The position numbers and the translations under genes were made by a program. A stretch of 64,000 bases of DNA from Rhodotorula mucilaginosa (Eukaryota; Basidiomycota; Microbotryomycetes; Sporidiobolales; Sporidiobolaceae). Shown here one piece after another: positions 9,870 through 21,657 of the stretch. Each line of letters starts with the position of its first letter. Within the stretch, counting starts at the first letter, position 1. Under the pieces are notes generated by a model. That model was not told the DNA's origin. It ran no database searches and worked only from the letters and a program-made list of their open reading frames with translations. The DNA lies in contig CP137877.1 in NCBI GenBank assembly GCA_034406715.1, positions 558,001 through 622,000 on the forward strand, read 5' to 3'.

Positions 9870-11815
9870 CGCTCAGTACCGCGGAGGGTACCCTCCGCCT
9901 CCTCCTCCTCCCGGCGGTCCTCCCCCTCCTCGAGGTGGTGCGCCTGCAACACCGCCATATCCAATCCCGCCCCCTTGCTTCAAGAGAGAAGAATAAGATA
10001 ATCGCGGTCAGTTCACGGATATTTTTTTATGTGTGGAGCGCGACACAGAGCGAAACGATCACGTCATCGTGAAAAGGGAGAGAGGGGAAAGAGGGGGGGG
10101 ATTACTTACGAAACCACCCCGACCACCACCTGGAGGGCCGTATCCGCCTCCACCGCCAGGAGGAGGAGGTCCGCCCGGTCCACCACCACCACCATCCATC
10201 GGTGCGAACCCACCACCTCCTCCTCCCTGGAACCCGCCTTGGAACCCGCCACCGAAGCCACCTCCACCTCCTGGAGGTCCCCCTCTCGGCGGTCCACCAA
10301 ACCCTCCACCGTAACCCCCCCTTCCGCCGCCCATGAAACCACCCCTACCACCTCGCGGGGCGAACCCACCGCCTCGACCTCCTCCTCCTCCGAAGCCGCC
10401 ACCGAAGCCGCCGCGACCGCCGAAACCGCCGGGTGGACCGCCGCCGCCCATGTAGGGAGGAGGGAACGCGCTCGGTTCCGGAGCGGGGATCCCACCTGCA
10501 CGTGCGGATATTGATCCAAGACGTCAGAAAAGGCTAGATCCTCCCGAGAGAGAGAGGGAGAGAGAGACGAACCTTTGAGTTTCTTGATCCTGCCTCCGAG
10601 TCCGCCTCCGAGCCTGCGCGGTTTCCACCCCTTGACCGTCCTCCCCCTCTCGACATCAATCAACAACCTCTTTCCCTTCATTTTCAACCCATCCGCGTCC
10701 TTGTACGCAGCTTTCATGTCCCGCTCGCGCTCGTACACGATAAAGGCGTACCCGCGCGAGAGGCCCGTTTCGGGATCGACGACGAGGCGGAGGCGGTCGA
10801 TCGGGCCGTAGAGTTCGAATTCGCGCAAGAGGTCCTTCTCGGTCACTTCGCGGGGGAGTCGACCGACAAAGAGGGTCTTGTAAGGGTCGCCGCAGATCTC
10901 TTCGTCGTCTTGCGGGGCGTCTGCGGGGTGGGGGGGTGGTCAGCCATGTTGAGTGTGAGACTCAGCCGTGTACATGCAACCCTACAGCCGACTCGGACTT
11001 TTGATGAAAGAAGGAGAGAGTGAATGTGTGCCAGGCGAGAGAGAGACTCACAGGGTTTGGACATGCATTCCTGCTGCCACCGTTTCTTTTCGCGCCGCCT
11101 CAACTCGAACCTCGTCTCGGCCGTCAAGTCGTCGCGCTCTCCCGCGACCGGCCCCTTTGGCTTTTTCGTCAACCGCTTTTGCTGACTTTGTGTCTCCGCG
11201 GCGGCTGCGGTGGTGGTGGTGGTGGACGCTGCTGCGTCTGCCGACTTTGCGATGGGAGGAGCTGCTTCTTCGCCTTCTTCTTTCTCGTCCGTCGATGTGG
11301 CAGAGGTCATGGTCGCGTCCTCACCATCTGCTGCTGCCGGTTGTTGCGACGCTGGCTCTGCCTTGACGTCGGGTTTGTTGTCGTCCTCCTCCTCCTCCTC
11401 GTGTTTCGGCTTTACGGGTGCCGTGCCATCTTGCTTGACGACGTCGGCATCGCGGTCTGCTTCCTCGGTCGCTTGTTGAGCTCTGATCTCTTCGAGGACC
11501 TCGCTGACGAGGATGGGTTTCGGAGCGCGCTTGCTCGAGAGGGATTTGAGAGGAAAGTCGGGGTCGCGGCCTGGCGGTTTCAGGTAAGGGAGCGGCGGAC
11601 GCGGGGCAAAGAGCTTGAGGAGGTTGGGCGGCAACAAGTGTGTCTGTGTGTGCGTTTTACTCTCGTCAGCGTCTCTTGCTTGCTTGTGGGACTCGTCGGA
11701 CGGTGCGAGGACGCAGACGAGGACGAGGTGGGACAGCGAGGAGGACACGGGCGAGAAGACGGCGAGGAGGTGAGGACCGGGGCGCAGAGAGAGGGCAGCG
11801 ACTCACTCCGACCAT
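9870..11815 (-). CDS. SNP1: U1 snRNP 70 kDa protein (U1-70K)
   Basis: Core protein of the U1 snRNP that recognises 5' splice sites. The start is a 9-nt coding exon (MVG, 11815-11807) spliced to [20 protein letters not shown], the conserved U1-70K N-terminus. A long acidic/Ser/Thr-rich insert follows (about 11200-11500), then the RRM: RNP2 TLFVGRL, RNP1 RGYAFIVY and the diagnostic tail [18 protein letters not shown]. The C-terminus is very Gly-rich (GGFGGRGG-type repeats, 10110-10450) where RS/RE repeats occur in animals. The last exon ends YPPRY at TGA 9870-9872. Five or six exons. It is divergent from the PDI gene. Confidence 0.92.
9880..10450. repeat. Low-complexity GGN-rich coding tract
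   Basis: Degenerate CCNCCN (GGN on the coding strand) repeats encode the Gly-rich C-terminus of U1-70K. Interrupted by an intron whose donor follows GGRGGF. Confidence 0.75.
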
Positions 11816-12139
11816 CCTGCTCGCCTATCACGCTCTCGGTGCCTGTCTATAGTTGCGACGAGTGCGAATTGGCTTGCTCGCCAGACCTCGAAGAGAGCAA
11901 GGCAGGGGGAACTTTGACTCGTCTACAGTCCTCACTCTTCCCTGGCTCTCGCCTGGGTCTAGCCTGATTCGCACAATTCCCAGTATCTCATTAGACTGCA
12001 CTTCCTACAGGTGGCTCTATTCCCGGTCGTGTGTGTAGGGATCCCTTCTCTCTTTTCCCGACCGCGGAATGATTTCATCGACGTGTTCTCCTCCTTTCGC
12101 CTGTATCTCGAGTCCCCATAGACCCGCCAGACAGACAAA
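11816..12139. promoter_or_regulatory. Divergent promoter region, U1-70K / PDI
   Basis: 324 bp between two start codons on opposite strands. A GACGTG hexamer at 12080-12085, 54 bp upstream of the PDI start, resembles the ACGT core of unfolded-protein-response elements. That assignment is inference. Confidence 0.4.
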
Positions 12140-13818
12140 ATGAAGCTCTCTGCGACCGCTCTCGCTCTCCTCGCGGCTGTCCCCGCAGTCCTCGCCGGAT
12201 TGGAAGACGCCAAGTACAGCGTGAGTTCGAATTCGTCACCGAACCCACCACTCCGACCACTGCGGACGGACCTTTTGCCCCTCGCGCTAGACAAGGTCGC
12301 GGTACCAGCATTTGCGGCGCACAAAGTATCCCTGCCGACTGCTCATCAAACGGACGGAAGGTCACGTCCATCGGAGGGCATGAGGAGGGCAAGACTCCGT
12401 CGGACCCGCTGCCTGGCTCTCTCTCCACATATGAGGAGTCGCTCAGAGTTTGCACGCACGAGCTCTGGTGTATAACGCTACGCTGCACCCAAGGAGGGCG
12501 ATAAAGTCGAGGCAAGCGATCGACAGCTCCGGAGAAACGCCCATTACTCAGCCGCGGTCGACCTGCAACCCGACACAAGAACCATCTCGGCGCGTCTATA
12601 CAGCCCGCTGACTTTGGACCCTCTTACAACAGACTGTTCTCTCTGCCAAGAACTTTGACGGGTTGGTCTCTCTATTTGGTGTTCCCATGGACGGACGGAC
12701 GGAAACGCTGACCCGCGCTCCTCACCCAGCGTGATCGCGTCCCAATCCGAGGGTACCCTCGTCGCCTTTTTCGCACCGTGGTGTGGCCACTGCAAGTCGC
12801 TCGAACCCGTCTGGACCAAGATCGCCTCGGCCTTTGACGGCGACGACCGGTGCAAAGTCGCCCACCTCGACGCGGACGACGCCGCCGCCCGCCCGCTCGC
12901 GAGCAAGTATGGCGTCAGCGGGTTCCCGACCATCAAGTTTATTCAGCCGCCGAGCAAAGGTGGTCAGGTCGAGCAGTACTCGGGTCCGAGGACCGAGGAA
13001 GCGTTCTTGGAGTTCCTGAACGAAAAGTGTGGCACTCACAAATTGCCCGGAGGCCTCTTGAGCGACTTGGTGAGCCCCCGTCGTGGGAGTCCTTACTTCA
13101 CAGGCCGTCACCTCCTGACCCCCGAGGAAATCTTTCAGGCCGGCCGGATCCCGTCGCTCGACTCGCTCGCGTCGCTCTACCTCGTCCCGACCGCCACCCG
13201 CCCCGACCTCCTCTCCTCCGCCTCGGCGCTCGCCTCGTCCCTCACCTCTTCGTCCTCTTCCCCGCTCGCCGCGTACTACGTCAAGATCATGACCAAGTTG
13301 GACTCGCTCCCGAACGTCGAGGAGGCCAAGGCTTGGATCGAAAAGGAGCGGGCGAGGTTGGCGAAATTGTCGGCCAAGAAGGGTTCCGTCACGGCTCAGA
13401 AGATTGATGAAGCGCGTATGAAGTCGAACGTGAGCTGCCGGCCCCTCGTTTATCTCTACGCGATGGAAGGCAGTGAGAGGCTACTAACCCCGCCATTCAA
13501 ATGGTGCCGCCCACTCGCTTCTAGATCCTCGCCGCGTTCGCCTCCTCCGCTTCTGCGTCCGTCTCGTCCGCCGCCTCGGTCGCCAGCGCTTCCGGTTCCT
13601 CCGTCGCCTCGGTCGCGAGCGCGTCCGCCTCGTCCGCCAGCGCAGTCGTCTCATCTTCAGCCTCTTCCGCCAGCTCGGTCGTCTCGTCGGCTGGATCGGT
13701 CGCCACCGACTCGGCTTCGAGCGTGTACAGTCGCGCGAGCGAGACGGTCGAGAGTGTTGTCGAGGGAGCGACCGAGACGGCCAAGCAGGTGGTGGACAAG
13801 GTCAAGGGAGAGTTGTGA
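12140..13818 (+). CDS. Protein disulfide isomerase, single thioredoxin domain plus ERp29-type C-terminal domain
   Basis: ER-lumen oxidoreductase. Exon 1 (12140-12220) encodes a signal peptide (MKLSATALALLAAVPAVLA). A 412-bp intron follows, then a 29-nt exon (12633-12661) and the thioredoxin domain in exon 3 with active site APWCGHC near base 12774 and cis-Pro in GFPTIKF. After a further intron, AGRIPSLDSLASLYLV opens a helical region resembling the ERp29/P5-like C-terminal domain seen in fungal Erp38. The last exon encodes about 60 Ser/Ala residues and an amphipathic end finishing VKGEL, a possible variant of the KDEL/HDEL retrieval signal. Fungal Erp38 homologues usually have two thioredoxin domains; only one is present here. 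Confidence 0.85.
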
Positions 13819-14112
13819 GGAGCGAGCGAGCGGTGTCCCTTCCGACTCGACTAGGTGGACGTGCACAGCGTCCTCAGGGGGAAACACGGCACTTCTTGCA
13901 CTGCGAGTAGAATGTTTGAACCGAAGACCCCTTCTTGTCCATATCTACGAGGCGAGACTGGGTGTCGGAGAGCAAGTTGTAATCGAGATTACAAACCCAC
14001 TTTGTATTGGTTAATTAACGGCGGTCTCCCCACCAGCTGCAGCTGGCCCGCCTTGAGCGCTTCCCTCGCGAAGCAGCCCGGCTACAGGGCGTATAGACCG
14101 ACTGCCTGGATC

Positions 14113-16837
14113 ATGGCATCTTACGGCGCAAGGTACGCTTCGCAGCCCTTCTTCCGTTTCTCGTCCTCGGAGAGACTGACTCTCTTCCCTTCTCGTCCTC
14201 GACGTCATCCTCGAACCCGTATAGCCTGCCGGACAGCGAGCCCCTCGTGCACCAGCGAGCGACGAGCCACCTCGCCCTCTTGCCAGCCTTCTCCAGCTTC
14301 CTCTCGACCCTCGGTTCGCTCAACCGCGACTACACGCACAAAGCCGCGTCCCACATCGGCGCGTTCCGACTCCAGATTGCGAAATCGGCCCAGGAACGGG
14401 CGGGCGACAGTGCGACGACCGAGAGGGCACTGAGTGGCGTGTTGGAGCAGGTGGACTTGCAGGTCAGGATGGCTGGAGAGGGGTTCGACATGACGGCGAG
14501 GGAGGTCGCAGCGACGATGGAGCAGGTCGGCAGCAGGCTCGACGCCGTCCGGAAAAGGCACCACCAGTTCTACGCCCAGCTCATGACCCAGCGCGACAAG
14601 GCGTACGAGCAACGCGACCGGTCCCGTTCCGCCTACTTTAGCGCGTGCGAGGCCGTCGAGTCGGCGCGGCAGAAGCGCGCGACGGCGAAAGAAGGGCGCG
14701 ACTCCGACAAGGCCACTCGCGTCTACGACGCCGCGTACTCGGAGATGCTCCTCGCCAAGGATCAGTACCTCGTCGACCTCGACGGCGCCAACGTCGCCAA
14801 GCAACGCATCTACTCGGTTCACTTGCCGCATTTGATCGACGAGTACCAGCACCTCGAAGCGAGCGCGGTCAAGCAACTCGAGGACTTGCTCGGCCGGATG
14901 TTGGAGATTCAGACCGAGAGTGGGCAAAAAGTCCTCCAGGCGGTCGACAAGGCGAAGCAGGCGTTGGCGACCATCGATGTCGGGGCGGATCAGCAGGCGT
15001 TCGTGACGCAGCATGCGACCACGTTGATGGCGGCGTACGAGCACCCGCCGGACCTCCTCTTTGAAGAATGTCCAGTCTGGCATGACACCGTGAGTCCTCG
15101 CTTCCCGACTCGTCATCGTCAGTGGCTCGGGCGACTGACCTCGTCGCGTACCCGGGCACAGGACGACTTCGCAACCACTCCAGCGGCCATCGTCTACCTC
15201 CAAAACGTCAAGTCGAAAGCGCAGAGCAAGCTTGGCGAGATCTCGCCCGCGATCGAGACCAAACGGAGAGAAGTCGGCTCGTTGCAAAACTTGCGGGATA
15301 CGTACGAGGCTTCGCGCGGGTTGGGAGATACCGTCGGCGTGATCGAGGTGAGTTCTCTGGGATGCGTGCGGCTCCTTGGGCAGCCCTTGCGGGCCCTTTT
15401 TCGAGGGATTGCTGGGTGGTTGCTAGAACGTGCTTTTCAGAGCTGACCAGAGACTACGGCTCTCGCGCAGAACTTGTACAACGTGTCGCACGAAACTGCC
15501 CTCCTCGAACTGCAGCATTCGGAACTCCAGGCCTCGGTCGAAATCATCGACGCCGCCCTCGGAGGTAAGTGTCACTGCCAACTCTCTCAGCTTTTACGCG
15601 ACGCTCTTTCCACCCGTTGAACCGAGGTTGGGTCCACGCAGAGAACGCGTCTACCGACCTTCGTCCGCACGAGTTCAAAGGCTCGAGCTTTGTCACGCCG
15701 CAGACCTGCGCAGTCTGCGCTAGTAGCGTCTGGGGTAAAGGTTTGAAGTGCGCAAAGTGCGACATGGCGGTGCATCCAAAGTGCGAGTTGAAGGTGAGCT
15801 GTCGGTCTTTCACCCACGGGACCGGTTGAAGTGTCGGCCTTGCCCGCGTGCAGAACCCGGTTCCTATCCGACTGGGAGCCCGAAGGCTCACACCAATTCT
15901 CCGTCTCCGCCCGTAAACAGGTACCGGCAGGCTGTGCTGCCCGACCCGGAGCCGGCGTCGTCCGTGGCAAATCGAAACGCCTGTCCGGCGCACCTGCATC
16001 TATCAGCGCGAGCGGGGCCAACTCGAGCACGACGTCCCTCTCTCGCACCGCCAGTACTCTCTCGCACGCCTCTTCGCTCGAAAGTTCAACCGCAGCAGGA
16101 GGAGGTCCGCCGCGTCGATCCGTCCCTCCCGCGTTCGGATCAGAACGGTCTCCCGCTTCGCCTTCCCCGCCCGCATTACCGACACAGACTTCCCCGCCAC
16201 AGCAAACGGCAACGCTCCTGTACGACTTTACGGCCTCGTCCGAGTTGGAACTTTCGGTCGGAGCGGGAGAAGTCGTGGAGGTGTTGGAGCCTGAGGATGC
16301 GAGCGGGTGGATCAAGGTCCGATTAGCGGGAGATGGGAGAGAAGGACTGGTTCCGGCCAATTATATGCAGATGGGAGGGGCGTCGAATGGGACGGTCGGG
16401 GCGGCTGCGGCACCAGCAAGTGCAACGCAAAGAGGTGCGCAAACAGTCCCGTCGATCCTCCCTCAACTTTCTTCTTCGGCATCAGGTACCGTGTAGAGGC
16501 AGTTGCGCTAATGATGACATTGCGAACAGCACAAGCTCTCTACGCGTACGTTGCGCAATCCGAAGCCGAGCTCTCGCTGGCCGAGGGCGATGTGGTTGAC
16601 TTGACGCCGACGGGAATGGACGCTGCGGAAGGATGGGCAGAGGTGAGTAACGTGACCTCCCTCGAATGGCGCCTGTCATATAGCGGCAGATGTTGTCTTC
16701 CAGCCTCCAGTCTGCTCGACGGGACAGGGGATTGACCCTCATTCTTTGCCTCTCAGGTGACGAAGGACGGCCGGACCGGACTCGTACCTGCAGCTTATGT
16801 AAGCGCGCTCTTATCCCACACTCGAGCGATCGCTTGA
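14113..16837 (+). CDS. BZZ1: BZZ1-like F-BAR / C1 / double SH3 protein
   Basis: Membrane-curvature and actin-nucleation adaptor that in yeasts binds Las17/WASP at endocytic sites. The first coding exon is only 20 nt (MASYGA plus two bases); exon 2 continues SLPDSEPLVHQ. F-BAR coiled coil spans roughly residues 10-350 (14230-15545). A C1 zinc domain follows at about 15670-15800 with the spaced His/Cys pattern beginning HEFKGSSFVTPQTCAVC. A Ser/Pro-rich linker leads to SH3-1 (ATLLYDFTASSELELS ... GLVPANYM) and SH3-2 (AQALYAYVAQSEAELS ... GLVPAAYV). The TGA at 16835-16837 assumes no splice after AAYV. The order matches BZZ1 of other fungi. Confidence 0.9.
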
Positions 16838-17123
16838 AATCCCGCACCTACTTGTCTAAGCTCCGATGATGCTGACAAGCTTGGCAAATCCTCGTCGGAA
16901 CAGATCCAACTTTTGTAGTTGTAGAGTCGCTTCAACCCGCTACGACGCAACCCATTCGATACCTAGAGTATAGACACTTTTAGCTTGCACACGTGGCGTG
17001 AATGAGAAGCATGTGTTAGTGTTACAGAAGGCGGGCGCTTGAAAGTACAGGCGAGGAGAATTAAGAATGACGGGAGCTACAATGCTTGTGTGGGTATCGA
17101 TTGCAGGTCTGAGTGAACCTGCT

Positions 17124-18359
17124 TCACCGCACTACGGCGGTGCTGCTGGTCGGTGCGGTCGCGTTCGTCCGACTCGTCGCCGTGGTGGCAGTGGCGGCGC
17201 CCGGAGCCGGTTGCTGTGCTCCTCCCCCGCTGCCCCAGCCATACCACCCCCTCTTCTTCGCGGCCGTCTTGTCCTGCGCCGCATGCGCCGCCGCAACATT
17301 TCCCGCTCCAGGTCCCGTAGCGGCTGTCGGTGCAGAACCGGGTACCGTCGCCGTCGGTTCGACCTGACTCATCTCGCCCGTCCTGCGCTCAATGCGCGAA
17401 TTCGCGATCGCTTCCTCAGCGGCTGCTTCTTCCCCTTCGATCGTGTTTGGGGTAGTGGACGGCGCTCGCCGGATGAGGAACTCTTCGAGGAGGGCGGCGT
17501 TGCGCGAGTTGGCTTTGAAGACGGCCATGGCGATGTCGCCCACAAAGGGAACGAGACCGATCCCGAGACCACATAGTTGGTCTGTCGGAGGGTGTGTCAC
17601 ATGAGTTAGTAACTTTGCACAGGCTCGAGTAGAAAGTTGCGGCTTTGAGACGCTTACTGAAGAGCATGCGTTGTTGCAGAGACAACGGAAGTCTGCGCCA
17701 AGCAGAGCTTGTTAGTGTCATTTCAGACCTGACGGCCCGCATCAGACACGTGTAGGAGGTCCCCGCGAGCTCGGACAACGTGTCAAGGGGCGCAGACGGG
17801 ACTCACTCGGCTTCGCGGCATTTGCGCAAAACGAGGGAATAACCGAGCAAGAACTGCGCGATGTCTCCCGCGCCGCTGCATCGTCCAGCCACAGGGTTAG
17901 TAAGCAGATACGACGACTCTGAGCGAGAGGCCTGACGGACGGGATCAATCCGAGGATTGCGGTCCAACCGAATCGGAACCCGCAAATGGAGAAGCCCTTG
18001 TCGAGGTAGTGTGCGCGGCGGCGAACGGAGCGCTGTGTGAGTTCGAGCGTGCAGTTACGTCAGCTGCCACGTCACTGGTCAGGCAACGGCACCTGCAGCA
18101 GAGACCGCCTCTCCCCTCACCAGGATGCGCTCGTCTCGCTTGCTCAGTCCCGCGGGCATGGCGCGCTTCCTGTGGCGTTTCCGTCCCTTCTTGTCCACGT
18201 ACTCCTCTGCAGGTACGATCTCTAGTCAGCGTGTGGTACGGAACCCGGAGCGTATGCGGCCGGGGAGGGGGACTGACCATAATGCGGATCTTCTGGCTCG
18301 TATGCGGCGAGTTTGTTGCCCGCGATCTTGCGGCCGACTTTGCGGGCGATGAAGGACAT
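17124..18359 (-). CDS. DUF4112 membrane protein
   Basis: Start MSFIARKVGRKIAGNKLAAY at 18359; at least five exons. Two internally similar hydrophobic segments, GLIPGAGDIAQFLL (spliced across the intron near 17880-17945) and GLVPFVGDIAMAVF, with KANSRNAALLEEFL after the second, are the hallmarks of DUF4112. The N-terminal part is basic (KKGRKRHRKRAMPAG). The tail is Ala/Thr-rich and ends SSTAVVR. Biochemical role unknown; related fungal proteins are often labelled PH-domain proteins without clear evidence. It converges with BZZ1 and diverges from the CDF transporter. Confidence 0.8.
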
Positions 18360-18936
18360 TCTGCCGGAGCGATGTGGGACTGTGTAGGTCTACGACGTAT
18401 GGGTGAGCCCTGGCGAAGAAAGGAAGAGGCTGCGTCGTCGTGGGTGACAAGCTCCGCGAAGTGGTGACGTCGAAGGGAATGATCAGCGCGCGCAGCTTAC
18501 GGTGACGACTCGAAGCTCGAGTCTCTCGGCAGCAGTGGTGCTCAACAGCGCAGAGGTGTGAACTCTGAGCAGTCGAAAGCGTCCGAATACGACGTTACCG
18601 TACAGCTAACACTCCCAGCATGTGCTCGGGTGAGAAGGTCACTTTGAATTTTCCCGGCCGGCAGCTCGATCAGATTTGCACCGCCACTCCGAAATGGAAG
18701 CGGCTGATCGCACAAGTCAAGAGGCGGTACTGTGCAGGAGCAGCTGTTGGGAGCGCGTTCTCAGCAGTGGTAGCTTTACCAATTAGGTAGGCTGGGCTGG
18801 TCCAGTCCGGCAAGCTTCTCTCGCTGTGCTCGGTGAGATCGCGGCTAATCAGCGATTCTCCCACGCGGTCCGCGCGCACAGCTCTTCGCGTCCTCCACCA
18901 CTTGCGCTCTGTCCATACTGAGTGGCAAGGGGCATC
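18360..18936. promoter_or_regulatory. Divergent promoter region, DUF4112 / CDF transporter
   Basis: 577 bp between opposed start codons. No ORF, RNA gene or clear operator recognised. Confidence 0.4.
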
Positions 18937-21282
18937 ATGACGATTCCAGCTGTCCAGCACCCGCTCGAGCCGCAGGAGAGCAAGCACAGCTCGAACGAGA
19001 GCCTGCCGACTCCTCCTCGTTCCCCAACTCTCTCAGCCGCCAAGGATCCCATCACGCCCGCGCGAGAACACGACCCGGCTACGCTCGAAGCCAACATCAG
19101 CTCTCCGCTCGGTCCGTCGCCAGTCCAGACGCCGGGCACCCTCAGCGTAGCCGACTACCTCGGTTACTTCCCGCCCATCACGCCGCAGGCTTCGCATGAC
19201 CCGCTCCTGCTCAAGTCGAGGTTGCAGTCCGAGGCGCACATTACCGAACTGAGGAAACGCAAGGGCAACTCGAGTGCCGCGTTCTACACGAAGCAGAACC
19301 AGCATATCACCGGCTTGCTCAAGCACCTCGACGATCACGTTCGAGAGGCAGAGGAGGAAGAGGACGCCAGCAGGCTCGCCGTGAGTCACTGGCTACTACT
19401 TTTTTTGTGCTTCTGTCTATGTGGGCTATGGTCTGCAGAGGCGTACCCGGAGCGCGCAGGACGCAGAGCGCGGGGAACGCAAAGACCTGACTTGTCCTTC
19501 TCCTTTCTTGGTCCCTTCCAGATCAAGATCGCAGTCTACGGTTCCCTCATCTGCAACTGGTGAGTCCCACTGTTGCTTCCACGAGATCTTCCCGCTGCCG
19601 GCTCCGGCATCCTTCCGCGAGTGCCGAAAACTCACCGAGTACCGCTTCCTTTCAGCGTTCTCGCCATCCTGCAACTCTACGCCGCCCTTTCCTCGCTCTC
19701 GCTCTCTATTTTCGGAACTGCCTGCGACAGGTGCCACATTTCCCTCTTCAGCATCTGTTCTCAGATAATTTGGTTAAACTAGCTGACGCACGCGATCGTT
19801 TTCCAGCGTCTTCGACCCGCTGGCAAATTTCGTTCTGCTCTACTGTCACAAGAAGGCGGAGCATGTCGACTACCGCAAGTATCCGAGTGGTGGAAGCAAG
19901 TTCGAGACGATCGGTGCGTTGCGCTCTTCGGGGGTAGTCGTTCTACGTATGGCTAGCTGATCACGTTCGGCGACATACTTCCTATTTCGCAGGCGACATT
20001 GTCTACTCCGGAGTCATGGGCGCCGTCTCTCTTATCCTTGTCGTACGTTTCTCCGAATCGTAATAGGCTGACTCTGTAGAGAAGACCGAAGCTGATGCTC
20101 CTACAAACACTTCTAGGCCTTTTCGATCCAGTCCCTCGCTCGTAAGGACGAAGACCTTGAGCTGCACATTCCCGCCCTTGTTGTCGTCGGCATTGCCTTC
20201 GGTGCGTCTTCCCCCTCGGTCATGGATTGCTTTCACACTCCGCCAGTCGCCACTCTGAAAAGGCGGACCAGAGCCGCTAAGACTGACTTATTTGCTGGTT
20301 CCACCGTGGACGCAGTGACGAAGCTGGCCCTGTTCTTGTACTGCCACTCGCTGCGCAGCAAGAACTCGCAGATCCACGTGCTGTGGCAAGACCAGTGCGT
20401 CTCGCAGAAGCTTTTGGTCACGTTGTTCATCTCGTCCTTGCGCGCGATACTGACGGCCTGAGAGTGCGCTCGTGCGCACAGCCGGAACGACCTCTTCATC
20501 AACGGGTTCGGTCTGTTCACGTCCGCTGCGGGAGCCAAGATCGCCTGGTGGATGGTAAGTTGACGATTGGCCCGTTTGCGGGCGCAAATTCGGTCGCTAG
20601 TGCTCAATTTCTGACACTCACCTCCCACCAGGATCCCGCGGGCGCCCTCATCATCTCTTGTGAGCTTCATCTCTTTCGCGCATGCGTATCTACATCAGCT
20701 AACCTTGCGCCCACCTACCTCTCGCGCCGTACAGTCGTCCTCATCTTCACCTGGGGCAGCACCTGCGCGACCCACTTCCAGTACCTCGCCGGCAAAGCCG
20801 CCCCGCTCGACTTCCAGAACCTGATCACCTACAAGGCGATGACGTTTGCCGACCAGATCGAGGCGATCGATTCCTGCATCGTGTACCACAACGGTCCGCG
20901 GTACGTGATCGAGGTCGACCTCGTCATGAAGGGCGAGACGACCCTCTTGGTCGCGCACGACGTGTGAGTGTTCCCTCCTTCGAGTGTCTGCTTTCTCGCT
21001 TGCAGAGCTCGAGGTTTGCAGCAGCGAGCGACGCCTGGACGGCCCGGCACGAAGTATTGATCACTTAGACGTTTCCGCTCGACAGCTCGCAAGCGCTGCA
21101 GGACAAACTCGAGGAACTTCCGCAAGTCGACCGCGCTTTCGTCCATGTTGATCACGAGACGAGCCACAAGCCAGTGCGTCTCTTTTGCGGGACATGTCGA
21201 GCACCACCCCGATGAAAATGATCGCCTTTGAGCTCACGCGATGTTTCTTCTTTCGTGGCAGGAACATCGCAAGACCAAGTAG
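18937..21282 (+). CDS. Cation diffusion facilitator, Mn2+-type
   Basis: Proton-coupled divalent cation exporter. Start MTIPAVQHPLEP at 18937; about ten exons. A roughly 150-residue cytosolic N-terminus precedes six helices. Helix 2 carries DRVFD and helix 5 carries DHRND (across an intron), so both metal sites read DxxxD. This is the signature of the manganese subgroup (plant MTP8-11 type) rather than HxxxD of zinc carriers. The C-terminal cytosolic domain follows helix 6 (VVLIF/GALIIS region) with DSCIVYHNGPRYVIEVDLV and ends SHKPEHRKTK at TAG 21280-21282. Subcellular site is probably Golgi, vacuole or related membrane; substrate specificity is inferred from the motif. Confidence 0.85.
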
Positions 21283-21657
21283 CGGGAACGACACGACCTC
21301 CAGCACAAACTCTAGAACGCTATACACAATGCGTCGTCGTATACACAGAGACGCGTGCGGATATCGGAGGAGGATGCGTCGAGAACGAATTTGGTTTTCT
21401 TCCTTTTCGTCAGAGTGTTTTGTTCGAGGGCCGCAGCAGTACCGTAGCCCCCGTTCTGTACTACTATCGATCCACACCTCCAATCTTACTGTCCACGATG
21501 CATCTCTTGAAGCTTGAGAGCCCAAGTCCTCTCGTGTTCTTTCCCCTCTGAATCTCAGCTTACGATCTCCTCTTTGGGCTCGACCTCTCGCTCGTATCCT
21601 TACCGAATCGTGCTGCTTTCCGTTTATTGCTTCTGCAAGGCCAGGCTCAGTCCGCAC
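21283..21657. other. Intergenic region
   Basis: Between the CDF stop and the next start. Pyrimidine-rich toward the downstream ATG. Nothing recognisable. Confidence 0.4.

Noticed and set aside
10033-10314. Pro-rich plus-strand ORF
   Set aside because: Antisense of the Gly-rich tail of U1-70K.
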